A DNA stretch of 64,000 bases from an uncultured Collinsella sp. (GTDB lineage: Bacteria > Actinomycetota > Coriobacteriia > Coriobacteriales > Coriobacteriaceae). The notes below the pieces were generated by a model. The model had not been told where the DNA came from, searched no databases, and was given only the letters and a program-made list of their open reading frames with translations. The DNA is taken from NCBI GenBank assembly GCA_900541055.1, contig UQHZ01000002.1:96610-160609 (forward strand), read 5' to 3'. A program made the position numbers and the translations under genes. Of the stretch, positions 1 through 8,294 are shown piece after piece. Positions within the stretch are counted from its first letter, which is position 1. The number at the start of each line of letters is the position of its first letter.

Positions 1-439
1 CGTTGAACTCGTCGTACATGCGGGCGCAGTCGACCACGGCCACGATGTTGTCGAGCGCGAGCTTGGGCTCGCCGCCCACCTTGGCCTCGTCGCAGAAGCT
101 CGAGATGGTGTAGGCGATGGGGATAGGCTCGCAAATGCCCGAAGCCTCGATGATGATGTAGTCGAACTTGCCCGAATCGGCGATGCCCTGCAGCTGGTTG
201 GCCAGGTCGTCCGAAAGCGTGCAGCAGATGCAGCCGTTGGTGAGCGGGATGAGGTCGTCGGTCTCGGAAAGGCCGCCGTCGGCGATAAGGCTGGCGTCGA
301 CGTTGATCTCGCCGATATCGTTGACGATCACGGCGGCGCGGATGCCGCCGTCGTTAGCGAGGATGTGGTTGAGCAGCGTGGTCTTGCCGGCACCGAGGTA
401 TCCGGTAAGCATGATGATCTTCACAGGTTTGTTGGGCAT
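1..439 (-). CDS. CobW/P47K-family GTPase (partial, 3' end outside window)
   Basis: Translated from the ATG at 439 leftwards, the protein begins MPNKPVKIIMLTGYLGAGKT, a P-loop (GxxGxGKT) directly after the start. About 75 residues on comes GCICCTLSDD, the CxCC metal-binding motif of COG0523 GTPases, which act as metallochaperones or metal-insertion factors (CobW, ZNG1, HypB/UreG relatives). It also shows VNDIGEINVD and a later VAVVDCARMYDEFN. A clear ribosome binding site (AAAGGAGGG) lies seven bases before the start. The gene runs off the left edge, so the C-terminal domain that would help choose a metal or client cannot be seen. Family assignment is firm; the metal is unknown. Confidence 0.88.
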   Translation of the reverse strand, partial: MPNKPVKIIMLTGYLGAGKTTLLNHILANDGGIRAAVIVNDIGEINVDASLIADGGLSETDDLIPLTNGCICCTLSDDLANQLQGIADSGKFDYIIIEASGICEPIPIAYTISSFCDEAKVGGEPKLALDNIVAVVDCARMYDEFN

Positions 440-525
440 GTGCCCTCCTTTGTTAGACATGGCTTACAGTTGAATCTTATGCCAAACGCCTGCTCTTATA
501 CCCACGCGCCGGCAAATAACACAAG

Positions 526-867
526 CTACTCCCAGGCTCCCCATACATCGGGGCAATAACCGACGGTGGCCTTTTTGCCGTTGCGTACGATGGGTTCGGC
601 CAAGACCTGCTGGTTCTCGAGCAGCTTGTCAAAGCGCTGGCTGGGGGTAAGGTGCTGAATAAGTGCGAGCGTTTCCTCGTCCTTGGCTTTGGGGTTGAGC
701 AGTTTGTCGATACCGCCGACCGCCTGCATCACGCTCGTGAGCTCGCCCTTGCTCATCTCCTTTTCCCTAAGGTCAATAAACTGCACCTTAATGCGGCGCT
801 CCTTAAAATAGCGCTGGGCCTTCTTGGTATCGAAAGACTTTTTGGTTCCAAAAATCTGGATATTCAT
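526..867 (-). CDS. ArsC/Spx/YffB-like thioredoxin-fold protein lacking the catalytic cysteine
   Basis: A 113-residue protein, the usual length for the ArsC/Spx/YffB family. It has the N-terminal IQIFGTKKSFDTKKAQRYF segment, an RRIKVQFIDLRE strand, LTPSQRFDKLL and a C-terminal block with PIVRNGKKATVGY. In ArsC and YffB the first loop carries the redox cysteine (for example NCDT); here the same place reads SFDT, so the reactive cysteine is absent. It is therefore unlikely to be a working arsenate reductase. It may be a regulatory or structural relative. It follows the flavin reductase gene by about a dozen bases on the same strand and is probably co-transcribed. Confidence 0.75.
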   Translation of the reverse strand: MNIQIFGTKKSFDTKKAQRYFKERRIKVQFIDLREKEMSKGELTSVMQAVGGIDKLLNPKAKDEETLALIQHLTPSQRFDKLLENQQVLAEPIVRNGKKATVGYCPDVWGAWE

Positions 868-878
868 GCTCCGCCGCT

Positions 879-1502
879 CTATCGAATGAAGTTGGTCGTT
901 GCTCGATCTGCCTCGGGTGCGTTGATACCGGCGGCCTGTCCTGCCTCGATACAGCGCAGGAGCCAGGCCATGTTTTTGCCGATGTTTCGCATGGTGGCAA
1001 GGCCCTCGGCATCCCCATCGGCGTCGCCGGGCACGCGGCCAAACACGTTGTTCCAGTAGGTGGAGGCAACCACAGGCATTTGCTTAATGGTGAAGTACTT
1101 GTTGAGCACATCGAACGTGGTCGACGTGCCGCCGCGACGGGCGACGGCGACCGCGGCGCCGGGCTTGTGCTCAAAGGCATGCCCGCCTGCATAGAAGGCG
1201 CGATCGAGGGCTGAGAGGATGCGTCCGCTGGGATGCGCATAGTAGACGGGGGAGCCAAAGACAAAGCCATCTGCCTGCTCGGCGGCAGCGATGAGCTCGT
1301 TCACCACGTCGTCGTCAAAGGTGCAGCGACCGCCAAGCTTGCCGCACTGGCCGCAACCGATGCAGTCGCGAATGGGCTTGGCGCCCAGCTGGAACACCTC
1401 GGTATCGATGCCCTCGGCGTTGAGTTGCTCGGAGACCTCGGCGAGTGCGCGGGCGGTATTGCCGTTTGCCTTGGGACTGCCATTGACCAAAAGAACCTTC
1501 AT
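879..1502 (-). CDS. flavodoxin-fold NAD(P)H-dependent FMN reductase
   Basis: 207 residues from the ATG at 1502, which has AGAGGGAG six bases upstream; a GTG one codon earlier is also possible. The N-terminus MKVLLVNGSPKANGNT is the FMN phosphate-binding loop of the NADPH-dependent FMN reductase/iron-sulfur flavoprotein family, followed by a CIGCGQCGKLGGRC cysteine cluster and FGSPVYYAHPSG, the loop that packs on the flavin. The cysteines resemble those that bind a 4Fe-4S centre in iron-sulfur flavoproteins. It is likely a cytosolic flavin-dependent reductase; the substrate is unknown. It is the first gene of a probable two-gene operon with the ArsC-like protein. Confidence 0.85.
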   Translation of the reverse strand: MKVLLVNGSPKANGNTARALAEVSEQLNAEGIDTEVFQLGAKPIRDCIGCGQCGKLGGRCTFDDDVVNELIAAAEQADGFVFGSPVYYAHPSGRILSALDRAFYAGGHAFEHKPGAAVAVARRGGTSTTFDVLNKYFTIKQMPVVASTYWNNVFGRVPGDADGDAEGLATMRNIGKNMAWLLRCIEAGQAAGINAPEADRATTNFIR

Positions 1503-1576
1503 CACAAACTCCCTCTGCTGTTGGTGACTTCTGCAGAGGATTATCGCACGATGGGGGAGGCGGTGCGGGCGCGGTG

Positions 1577-3106
1577 CTAATCCAGTTTGGTACCTGGCAC
1601 CTGCACGGCTTTACCGAGCAACGCTTTGAGCTCGTTCAAAATGGAAACGGGCTGTCGATTGACAGCGTCCAGATGAAGCGTCGCCACACGAATGGGCGGC
1701 TGATATTCAAGCGAGCCGATGAGCACGGGAGAACCCAGGAACCGATCGATTTCGTCTGCGATCGCATCGGTCTCTTCGGGATCAAAGTCATCGAAAAGCG
1801 CCACGAACATTGGTCCCGTCGAGCGGAACAAGCGACCCTTGCCGCGCGAACAGTCCATGAGGCAGGCGGCGCTTTCGGCGAGCACGCGGTCGCCTGCATC
1901 GAATCCAAAGCGGGCATTGACTTCGGCGATATCGTCGACCTTAATGGCAATAAAGCCTGCCTCGCGCGCCACGCGGCGCATCTCTCCAATAGCGTTGACC
2001 AGCGCGTGGACATCGCCCAGGCCCGTTACCGAGTCGGTCGTATCTGCCAAGCTTCGGTTGATGATAATGCCCACATACATGCTGGGCTCGGTATCGGTGC
2101 CGTCCAAACGGTAGCCCGTGCAGTCGCAAAGCACGTATTTTCCGGTGGCATCCATTACGCGATACTGCATGTAATGGAAGTGCCACGTGCCGTTTATCAC
2201 CATGTCGAGCTCGGCGCGTACGTTGTCGCGGTCCTCGGGATGAACGCGGGCGAGCCACATGTCGAGTGAGTTAAAGGGGTGCTGGGAGGGCAGGTCAAAA
2301 TCGCGCACGGCGTTAACCGACCATTGCGATTCTCCCGTATCGAGGTTAAGGATGAACGGATAGCGTGTCTCGGAGCTCATGGAGATCGCTTGGAACACCC
2401 GGTCGTTGCAGGGAAGCTGATCGACGATTGGGCGTTGCGGCGCGTCATTGTCTTTCGGTTGCTGCACACGATGCATAAGCTTATAGCGATACATCTTGCG
2501 ATCGGCATCCATCGTCATCTGGCGACGCGTGTCGCCGGCAAGTGGATCGACGCGCGAGCAGCCAAAGCTAAAGCTGGCGATCATGGGCGCCTTGCCACCT
2601 GAGCTCGCCTCGATCAGCCCGGCACGTACCCGCTCCAAGCGCTGCTCGAGTTCGGTCTCGTTTGCGGAGAGCGAGATGAGCACAAACTCGTCTCCACCGA
2701 TACGGAACAGCATCTCATCGTGCTCCATGGTTTCGGAGAGCGTGCGGCAGATGCTCAGAATATAGCGATTGCCTTCGGCGTGGCCAAACCTATCATTGCA
2801 ATGTTTGAGATGGTCGATGTCAATATAGGCGCAGGTGAAGGGGTCACCTTTGTGCCAGAGTTGCTCGACGTGACGGTCGAGTCCGCCGCGGTTGCCCAAG
2901 TTGGTGAGCGGGTCGATATAGGCGTTGCTCTCAAGCAGCCGGCGCTCTTGTTGCAGGATGGCATGCGTCTTTTGCAGTTGCTCGCCAACGGCGCGCAGCT
3001 CAGCAGGCAGCGCGGCAACATCGAGTTCGGCGGTCGAGATGCCATTCGCAAGTCGCTGAAGATAGGCAATAATCGATTGCTCGCCCAGGCGATATGACTC
3101 GTTCAT
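1577..3106 (-). CDS. diguanylate cyclase-like protein, GGDEF-PAS-degenerate GGDEF
   Basis: 509 residues from the ATG at 3106 (AAGGAGG upstream; an in-frame ATG at 3133 lacks a site). A short helical N-terminus leads into a GGDEF domain at about 65-225 with FRIGGDEFVLIS intact at residues 137-141 and the DPLTNLGNR signature before it. I see no canonical RxxD inhibitory site. Residues about 245-355 resemble a PAS fold (LARVHPEDRDNV, YRVMDATGKYVLCDCTG). The last 140 residues repeat a GGDEF-like fold starting DSVTGLGD, but the motif position reads RSTGPMFVAL, so it cannot be catalytic and may be sensory. No membrane segments. It shares this three-part layout with the next gene. Confidence 0.88.
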   Translation of the reverse strand: MNESYRLGEQSIIAYLQRLANGISTAELDVAALPAELRAVGEQLQKTHAILQQERRLLESNAYIDPLTNLGNRGGLDRHVEQLWHKGDPFTCAYIDIDHLKHCNDRFGHAEGNRYILSICRTLSETMEHDEMLFRIGGDEFVLISLSANETELEQRLERVRAGLIEASSGGKAPMIASFSFGCSRVDPLAGDTRRQMTMDADRKMYRYKLMHRVQQPKDNDAPQRPIVDQLPCNDRVFQAISMSSETRYPFILNLDTGESQWSVNAVRDFDLPSQHPFNSLDMWLARVHPEDRDNVRAELDMVINGTWHFHYMQYRVMDATGKYVLCDCTGYRLDGTDTEPSMYVGIIINRSLADTTDSVTGLGDVHALVNAIGEMRRVAREAGFIAIKVDDIAEVNARFGFDAGDRVLAESAACLMDCSRGKGRLFRSTGPMFVALFDDFDPEETDAIADEIDRFLGSPVLIGSLEYQPPIRVATLHLDAVNRQPVSILNELKALLGKAVQVPGTKLD

Positions 3107-3144
3107 GATGGATAACCTCCTTGGGCGGAACAACGGTTTGTATC

Positions 3145-3175
3145 ATATCCCCAATTCGGTTTGAACTGGGGATAT
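3145..3175. terminator. hairpin between the two GGDEF genes
   Basis: ATATCCCC (3145-3152) pairs with GGGGATAT (3168-3175), extended inward by AATTC/GAACT around a five-base loop. It lies between the stop of the GGDEF-EAL gene at 3234 and the start of the next gene at 3106, both read leftwards. It could end the upstream transcript or be an operator; there is no strong T run on either side, so its role is uncertain. Confidence 0.45.
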
Positions 3176-3233
3176 AAGTTAGCTAATGGAGACAAATGCC
3201 CCCTTCGGCGGTGGCGTTTTGCGCGCGAGCGTA

Positions 3234-5951
3234 TCAGTTGTTATTGCCGCCATCGAGCAATGCCTCAAAATCCTTCGCCGGCATGGGGCGGTAGTAGAGG
3301 AAGCCCTGAGCGTAGCGGGCACCCATGTGGCGTAGCATGTTTGCCTGCTCATCTGTCTCGACGCCTTCGATTACAATGGGCAGATGGAGCGACTGCGCCA
3401 TCTCGAGCATCGATGACACGATCTGCGCGCTGCGGCCTTGATCGCGGTCGGTGGGCACAAAGGTGCGGTCGAGCTTGATGACGTCGACATTGACGTTCTT
3501 GAGCATCGCGAGCGTGGACTGACCGGTGCCAAAATCGTCCATATAGGTCGAGAAGCCGCGGGTGTGCAAGTCGGCTGTCAGTTTGTCCACGGCTTCGGAC
3601 TCTCCGGTATAGGCGGTCTCGGTGATCTCGATGCGCATGAGCTCGGGCGGCAGGTTGTATTGGGCGGCGAGCGATCCCATATGCTCGGCAACGTCGCAGG
3701 CAAGAATGTCCACGCGAGACACATTAAGCGAGACCGGAACCACGCGAAGACCGCGATCGAGACGCTCGCGAAGCCATATGGCGACACCCTGCCAAATGTA
3801 CTTGTCGAGCGTCACCACAAAGCCGCTTTCCTCGAGTGCAGGGATAAACGTTGCGGGCGAAATGAGAGAGCCGTCCTTGTCAATCCAGCGCGTAAGTGCC
3901 TCGGCGCCAATGATCTCGCCGGTTTCCATATCGACCTGGGGCTGCAGGTAGTACGTGATGCGGCCATTTGAGAGCGCGTACTGGAACTCGGTCAGCGTGC
4001 GGTGGAACGCAATCTCGTGTTCATATTCTTCGGGGCGGAAAATAGCAATGCGCTCCTTGAAGTCGTTTTTGGCGCGTCGATTGGTAAACATGGCCTTTGC
4101 CTGCGCATCGATGGTGATCTCCTCATTGGAGTCGATGGGGTAAATGCCCATGGACGGCCAAAAACCTACGCCGTCATCATGCCTGGCTACTGCCTCGCGA
4201 ACGCGGTTGTAGATTTGATGGACGGTGATGTGCTTAAAGGGGATGAGTACGCAAAAGTCATCTTGGCCCCAGTACCCTGCGACGCCCATATCGGCATTCT
4301 CGATGTCCTTGAGGACCGTGCCCACATCGGCGAGTACGCGGTCGCCCTCGGCCTGGCCGTGCCATTCATTAAACAGGCGCATGTGACCCATGTCGACGGT
4401 GGCGATGCACCAGGTGTCGTCGCGCCTTGCCTCGAGAAATGCGTTGGCGCGCCGCATAAACTCGCTGGGTCGATAGAGGCCCGTGAGCGAGTCGATACGT
4501 TCGGCGATGGCGCTTTTGCGCTCCGCCTCGGGTATGGGGAGGCTGTCGTTGGGAACAAGCCCGCCGGCCGTGCGAAGGCGACGGTCGAGTTCGCCTAAAA
4601 CGGCGGTCGCTTGATGGGCTAAGTGCTCGTAAAAGGCCGGGACGACAAGGCAGACGGGAGTAATGGTGTCGCCTGCGATTTGAACAGGAGCGAAAACGGC
4701 CTCTTTAAGGTGGCGGGTCAGTTGCTCGAATGCCTCGTGGTCCAAATCGTTGCTGAGCACGACGAACTGGACGCTTCGTGAACGGAAGACCCGGCTTCTG
4801 CCGCGGGTGATCGACAGCATGCGGCCTGCGTATTCGGCAAGCATGTTGTCGACAGCCTCGGCCCCGTAGAGCTCGTTGAGATTCGCCGTGCCACGAATGC
4901 GCACCGCTATAAGCCCCGTCTCGCAGCGGTCGCGACGGCAGGCATCGATAGCGTTGACCAGCATGCGCTGCGTTCCGAGGCCTGTGGCGGCATCGACGGT
5001 TTCGGCAAGCGAGTGGTTGACGAGTTCGCCGACATAGAGCGAGGGGACATTTCCGTCGCCGTCGATGCGAAACCCGCGAGCACGGCAGAGAACGTAGTCA
5101 CCCGCGGCATTGCGCATGCGGTACTGCATGACGCGGCGGTGTTTGGAGCCGTTAAAGATCTGGTTGATGTCGTTGGCGTAGGCCTCGAGGTCATCGGGAT
5201 GGACGCGCGTCTTCCAGAAATCGCGGCAGCTGTCTATGTGCTCCGAAGGAAGACCGAGATCGCGCAAGGCACCTTGCGACCAAAGGGTGCGGTCCTTGTC
5301 CAAGTTCTCGATAAAGAAATAACGGCCCTCGTTGAGCATCGAAAAAGCGTCGAAAATACGATCGCTTATTTCGAAGTCGTCGGCGTGGACTTGCGTAATA
5401 TTGCGCCGATCGAGGTGCATGGCATGACGTAGCTTGTAGTCGTACATGCGATGGTCGGCATCGAGTGTCATGCGATTGGAGGCTTCGCCCAGGGCGGGGT
5501 CGGCGTGTGCCACTCCGTAGCTAAACGAGTGGGGCATCTCGGAATCGTTGTTTTTGAGCAGGATCGTTCGGCAGTGTTCCAGACGTTCGGCGAGGTCGTC
5601 CTCGGTCGCAATCGTAGATAGGATGGCAAACTCGTCGCCGCCTATGCGAAACGCCGCCTCGTCCACTTTCATATACAGTTTGAGATAGAGGCTTACCTGC
5701 AAGATATAGCGGTTGCCCTCGTCATGCCCAAAGACGTCGTTGCAGTGCTTGAGATTGTCGATATCGATGAACGCCATGGTAACGGGGGTGTCCTGCTCCC
5801 AGAGCTCCTCGAGGGAACGGGCAAAGCCGCCACGGTTGCCAAGTCCGGTAAGCTGGTCGGTAAAGGCGGTCCTGATCAGATCCTCCTGACGCTCGAGAAG
5901 GTCACGGACGGTCTTTTCGAGCGTTTCGGTGTAATTGCTGACAGTATCCAT
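3234..5951 (-). CDS. GGDEF-PAS-GGDEF-GGDEF-EAL c-di-GMP turnover protein
   Basis: 905 residues. A GGDEF domain (about 35-190) has FRIGGDEFAILS intact at 104-108. A PAS-like region (about 200-320) with ARVHPDDLEAY and a degenerate GGDEF fold (about 325-460) follow, as in the neighbouring 509-aa paralogue. A third GGDEF-like domain (about 480-635) reads YWGQDDFCVL at the signature and is probably inactive. The C-terminal EAL domain (about 650-895) keeps GAEALTRW, RIEITETAY, MDDFGTGQS, KLDRTFV and IVIEGVET, the residues used for Mg2+ and c-di-GMP hydrolysis. It may therefore make and break c-di-GMP, or one domain may be regulatory. No transmembrane segment is visible. Its start has only a weak ribosome binding site. 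Confidence 0.9.
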   Translation of the reverse strand: MDTVSNYTETLEKTVRDLLERQEDLIRTAFTDQLTGLGNRGGFARSLEELWEQDTPVTMAFIDIDNLKHCNDVFGHDEGNRYILQVSLYLKLYMKVDEAAFRIGGDEFAILSTIATEDDLAERLEHCRTILLKNNDSEMPHSFSYGVAHADPALGEASNRMTLDADHRMYDYKLRHAMHLDRRNITQVHADDFEISDRIFDAFSMLNEGRYFFIENLDKDRTLWSQGALRDLGLPSEHIDSCRDFWKTRVHPDDLEAYANDINQIFNGSKHRRVMQYRMRNAAGDYVLCRARGFRIDGDGNVPSLYVGELVNHSLAETVDAATGLGTQRMLVNAIDACRRDRCETGLIAVRIRGTANLNELYGAEAVDNMLAEYAGRMLSITRGRSRVFRSRSVQFVVLSNDLDHEAFEQLTRHLKEAVFAPVQIAGDTITPVCLVVPAFYEHLAHQATAVLGELDRRLRTAGGLVPNDSLPIPEAERKSAIAERIDSLTGLYRPSEFMRRANAFLEARRDDTWCIATVDMGHMRLFNEWHGQAEGDRVLADVGTVLKDIENADMGVAGYWGQDDFCVLIPFKHITVHQIYNRVREAVARHDDGVGFWPSMGIYPIDSNEEITIDAQAKAMFTNRRAKNDFKERIAIFRPEEYEHEIAFHRTLTEFQYALSNGRITYYLQPQVDMETGEIIGAEALTRWIDKDGSLISPATFIPALEESGFVVTLDKYIWQGVAIWLRERLDRGLRVVPVSLNVSRVDILACDVAEHMGSLAAQYNLPPELMRIEITETAYTGESEAVDKLTADLHTRGFSTYMDDFGTGQSTLAMLKNVNVDVIKLDRTFVPTDRDQGRSAQIVSSMLEMAQSLHLPIVIEGVETDEQANMLRHMGARYAQGFLYYRPMPAKDFEALLDGGNNN

Positions 5952-6275
5952 GTTCTAAGCGGCTTTCTGAAGTCGGAGCGGATTGCCTCGGGCGAGCTCG
6001 TTGTGTACACGCATCGTTGCTCAGCGTTTTGCGTGTATCCAGGCCCCCGCCTTGCTGCGTTGTTGGGTTACTTTGCCGGCTAATGTTCGCTGTTGATAAC
6101 TGCTGAGTAGTATAAACAACAGTGCAAAATTATATAGGGGTGCACATGCTGTGGGTGGCTATTATTCGACAAACGGCAGCGCGATGATGCGATGTTCGAT
6201 AAAAATGCGACTGGGGCGGTATATGTTGATGGGTATACTTGTTCCGTTTAAATTTGCGGGGACGGAGATGGTCGC
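5952..6275. other. divergent intergenic region
   Basis: 324 bases between the leftward GGDEF-EAL gene and the rightward patatin gene; it must hold both promoters. A TATACT hexamer at 6234-6239 is a possible -10 for the lipase but lacks a good -35. An 8-bp inverted repeat TACACGCA/TGCGTGTA lies at 6006-6013 and 6030-6037. The middle is AT-rich (6110-6140). No small gene is convincing. Confidence 0.4.
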
Positions 6276-7145
6276 ATGGCACAGCCAACTATGACGCGCA
6301 CGGTGGGGCTGGCACTCGAGGGAGGCGGCTACCGCGGTATGTATACGGCGGGCGTGCTCGACGTTTGGATGGAGCACGGTTTGACCTGCGACCATATGGT
6401 GGGTGTCTCGGCGGGCGCGGCGTTTGGCTACAACTTTAAATCGCGTCAGATCGGCCGCGCCATTCGCTATAACAAGGCCTATTGCGCCGATAAACGCTAT
6501 GCAGGTGTAGTAAGCTGGCTGCGAACTGGTGATATGTTCAATGCCGATTTTGCCTATCACGAGGTGCCTATCGAGCGCGATCCCATCGACTTGGAGGCGT
6601 ATCGCGCCTGCCCCATGCGATTTACGTGCGTGTGTACCGATATCGAGACGGGCAAGGCCGTCTACCATGACCTGCCCTATGGCGACGAGCGGGATATCGA
6701 GTGGATCCGGGCATCGTCGGCGATTCCCGTGGCGACGCGTCCCGTTGCTATTGACGGGCATAAGTATCTGGATGGTGGCGTGGCTGATTCTATTCCCAGT
6801 GCATGGCTGTTTGCGCAGGGGTATGGCCGCAATATCGTGGTACTCACGCAGCCGGCGGGCTTTGTGAAGCAGCCCAACAGCGTGATGCCCATGCTGCGGC
6901 GCGTGTTCCGTCACTACCCGGAGTTTGTCGCGGCGCTTGAGCATCGGCATGAGGTCTACAATGCCACGCTCGATGACCTGGCGCGTCGCGAGGCTGCCGG
7001 CGAAATCTTTGTGGTTCGGCCGAGCGAATCGGTGAAGGTGCCGTCGCTGTGCCGCGAGCCCGATGAGCTCGAGCGCATCTATCAGATCGGCCGCCACGAT
7101 GCGGAGGCGACCTTACCGGCGCTGGAAGCGTATCTGGCAGAGTAG
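6276..7145 (+). CDS. patatin-like phospholipase (RssA/YjjU type)
   Basis: 289 residues. The glycine-rich oxyanion loop ALEGGGYRGMYTAGVL sits at the N-terminus. The nucleophile elbow is GVSAGA, and the catalytic aspartate is in LDGGVADSIP. This is the Ser-Asp dyad of bacterial patatins, which hydrolyse acyl esters of phospholipids or similar lipids. No signal peptide is seen, so it should act in the cytosol or at the inner membrane face. The start is preceded by GGGGACGGAGATGGTCGC, giving a moderate ribosome binding site. Monocistronic, with a hairpin after the stop. The physiological substrate is not predictable. Confidence 0.88.
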   Translation: MAQPTMTRTVGLALEGGGYRGMYTAGVLDVWMEHGLTCDHMVGVSAGAAFGYNFKSRQIGRAIRYNKAYCADKRYAGVVSWLRTGDMFNADFAYHEVPIERDPIDLEAYRACPMRFTCVCTDIETGKAVYHDLPYGDERDIEWIRASSAIPVATRPVAIDGHKYLDGGVADSIPSAWLFAQGYGRNIVVLTQPAGFVKQPNSVMPMLRRVFRHYPEFVAALEHRHEVYNATLDDLARREAAGEIFVVRPSESVKVPSLCREPDELERIYQIGRHDAEATLPALEAYLAE

Positions 7146-7169
7146 GGCAAACTGCCGTGGACTCGGCGG

Positions 7170-7212
7170 AAAGCGCATCCCGGAATGGAGGTCCAAACTG
7201 GGATGCGCTTTT
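7170..7212. terminator. hairpin terminator between converging genes
   Basis: AAAGCGCATCCC (7170-7181) pairs with GGGATGCGCTTT (7200-7211), a 12-bp stem followed by T. It lies between the patatin gene (+) and thiE (-), so it can serve both directions. Confidence 0.75.
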
Positions 7213-7257
7213 CGCTATTGAAGATATGAGGCTGCGAATCGGCTGCTCGGCTTGAGT

Positions 7258-7953
7258 CTATGCCTGCTGCCAGGTGTCGACGAGTTCCTTGGCCGCGGCG
7301 TGGGGGTCGTCGGCACTGCAGACGGCGCTCACCACAAAGAAGCCATCGACGCCGGTGGCCTTGAGCTGCGGCAGGTCGGCCGTCTTGACGCCGCCGCCCA
7401 CCACGATGGGCACGGGGCTTGCCGCGTGGAGTGCGGCCAGGTCCTCAAAGCTCTTGGTGATGATAGAGCCGTCGGCCGCGCGTCCGCAGTCGCGCTTGGT
7501 CTCGGTCTCGTGGAGCGGGCCGATGCCTAGGTAGTCGACTAGGCTCATGTCGGCGGTCTTGACGTACTCGAGCATCTCCTCGCAACGGGCCGAAAGGCCC
7601 ACGATGGCATCGGGGCCCAAAAGTTTGCGGCAGACCTCGACGGGAATATCGCTCTGACCCACGTGCACGCCGTCGACAGCAATACCCTGCTCGCGCGCGG
7701 CGAGTACGCAGTCCAGGCGGTCGTCGATTAACAGGGCGACCTGACCGGTCTTGCCAGCCTGTGCGATTGCCTGCGCGGCATCGCCCGTCAGCGCGATGAT
7801 CTCGCGGGCGCTTGCCACCTTGGAGCGCACCTGGATGCAGGTAAAGCCTGCGTCGAGCGCCTGGGCCACCACATCGCTCACGGGACGCCCGAGCGTGTTT
7901 TCGGGGCCGAGTACCAGATAGGCCGAGATATCAAGGTTGTCGCGGATACTCAT
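7258..7953 (-). CDS. thiE: thiamine-phosphate synthase
   Basis: 231 residues. ThiE joins HMP pyrophosphate and thiazole phosphate to form thiamine phosphate. Family blocks are visible: TCIQVRSKVASAREI, LLIDDRLDCVLA, GVHVGQSDIP, IVGLSARCEEM, DYLGIGPLHETETK and IVVGGGVKTADL, a TIM barrel with the phosphate loop at the end. The start at 7953 has GGAGG eight bases upstream and overlaps the stop of the preceding gene by four bases (ATGA), which indicates translational coupling. Third gene of the riboswitch-controlled thiM operon. No thiC, thiD or thiG is nearby, consistent with salvage. Confidence 0.93.
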   Translation of the reverse strand: MSIRDNLDISAYLVLGPENTLGRPVSDVVAQALDAGFTCIQVRSKVASAREIIALTGDAAQAIAQAGKTGQVALLIDDRLDCVLAAREQGIAVDGVHVGQSDIPVEVCRKLLGPDAIVGLSARCEEMLEYVKTADMSLVDYLGIGPLHETETKRDCGRAADGSIITKSFEDLAALHAASPVPIVVGGGVKTADLPQLKATGVDGFFVVSAVCSADDPHAAAKELVDTWQQA

Positions 7954-8291
7954 CGTGCTTCCTCCTGCTTCTTGATCTGTGCTTCCATGCGCTCGAGCTT
8001 GCCGGTCATGGTGTCGGTAAATCCGGGTCGAATATCGGCTTTGAGCACGACTTCGGTGCGGATGCCCTTGCTCGCCAACACAAAGGTTGCGTCGCGCACG
8101 ACCTGCATGACCTCGTCCCAGTCACCCTCGATCTCGGTGAACATCGAGGTGGTGCGGTTGGGAAGGCCGCTCTCGCGAATGACGCGCACGACCTCGGCGA
8201 CCTCGGCGGATAGCTCATCGCCGGTGCCGCACGGGGCGATGGCCACGGCGACGAGTGTGTTCATGCCGGCATTGGTTGCGGGCTCGGACAT
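7950..8291 (-). CDS. MTH1187/YkoF-type thiamine-binding protein
   Basis: 113 residues matching the small ferredoxin-like MTH1187 (UPF0045) family: LVAVAIAPCGTGDELSAEV, TSMFTEIEGDWDEVM and LKADIRPG are the recognisable blocks. Members bind thiamine or HMP-like ligands and often lie in thiamine loci. The start has GAGGAGG nine bases upstream, three bases after thiM, and the gene overlaps thiE. Its position between thiM and thiE supports a role in carrying or sensing a thiamine intermediate; this part is inference. Confidence 0.85.
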   Translation of the reverse strand: MSEPATNAGMNTLVAVAIAPCGTGDELSAEVAEVVRVIRESGLPNRTTSMFTEIEGDWDEVMQVVRDATFVLASKGIRTEVVLKADIRPGFTDTMTGKLERMEAQIKKQEEAR

Positions 8292-8294
8292 GGC

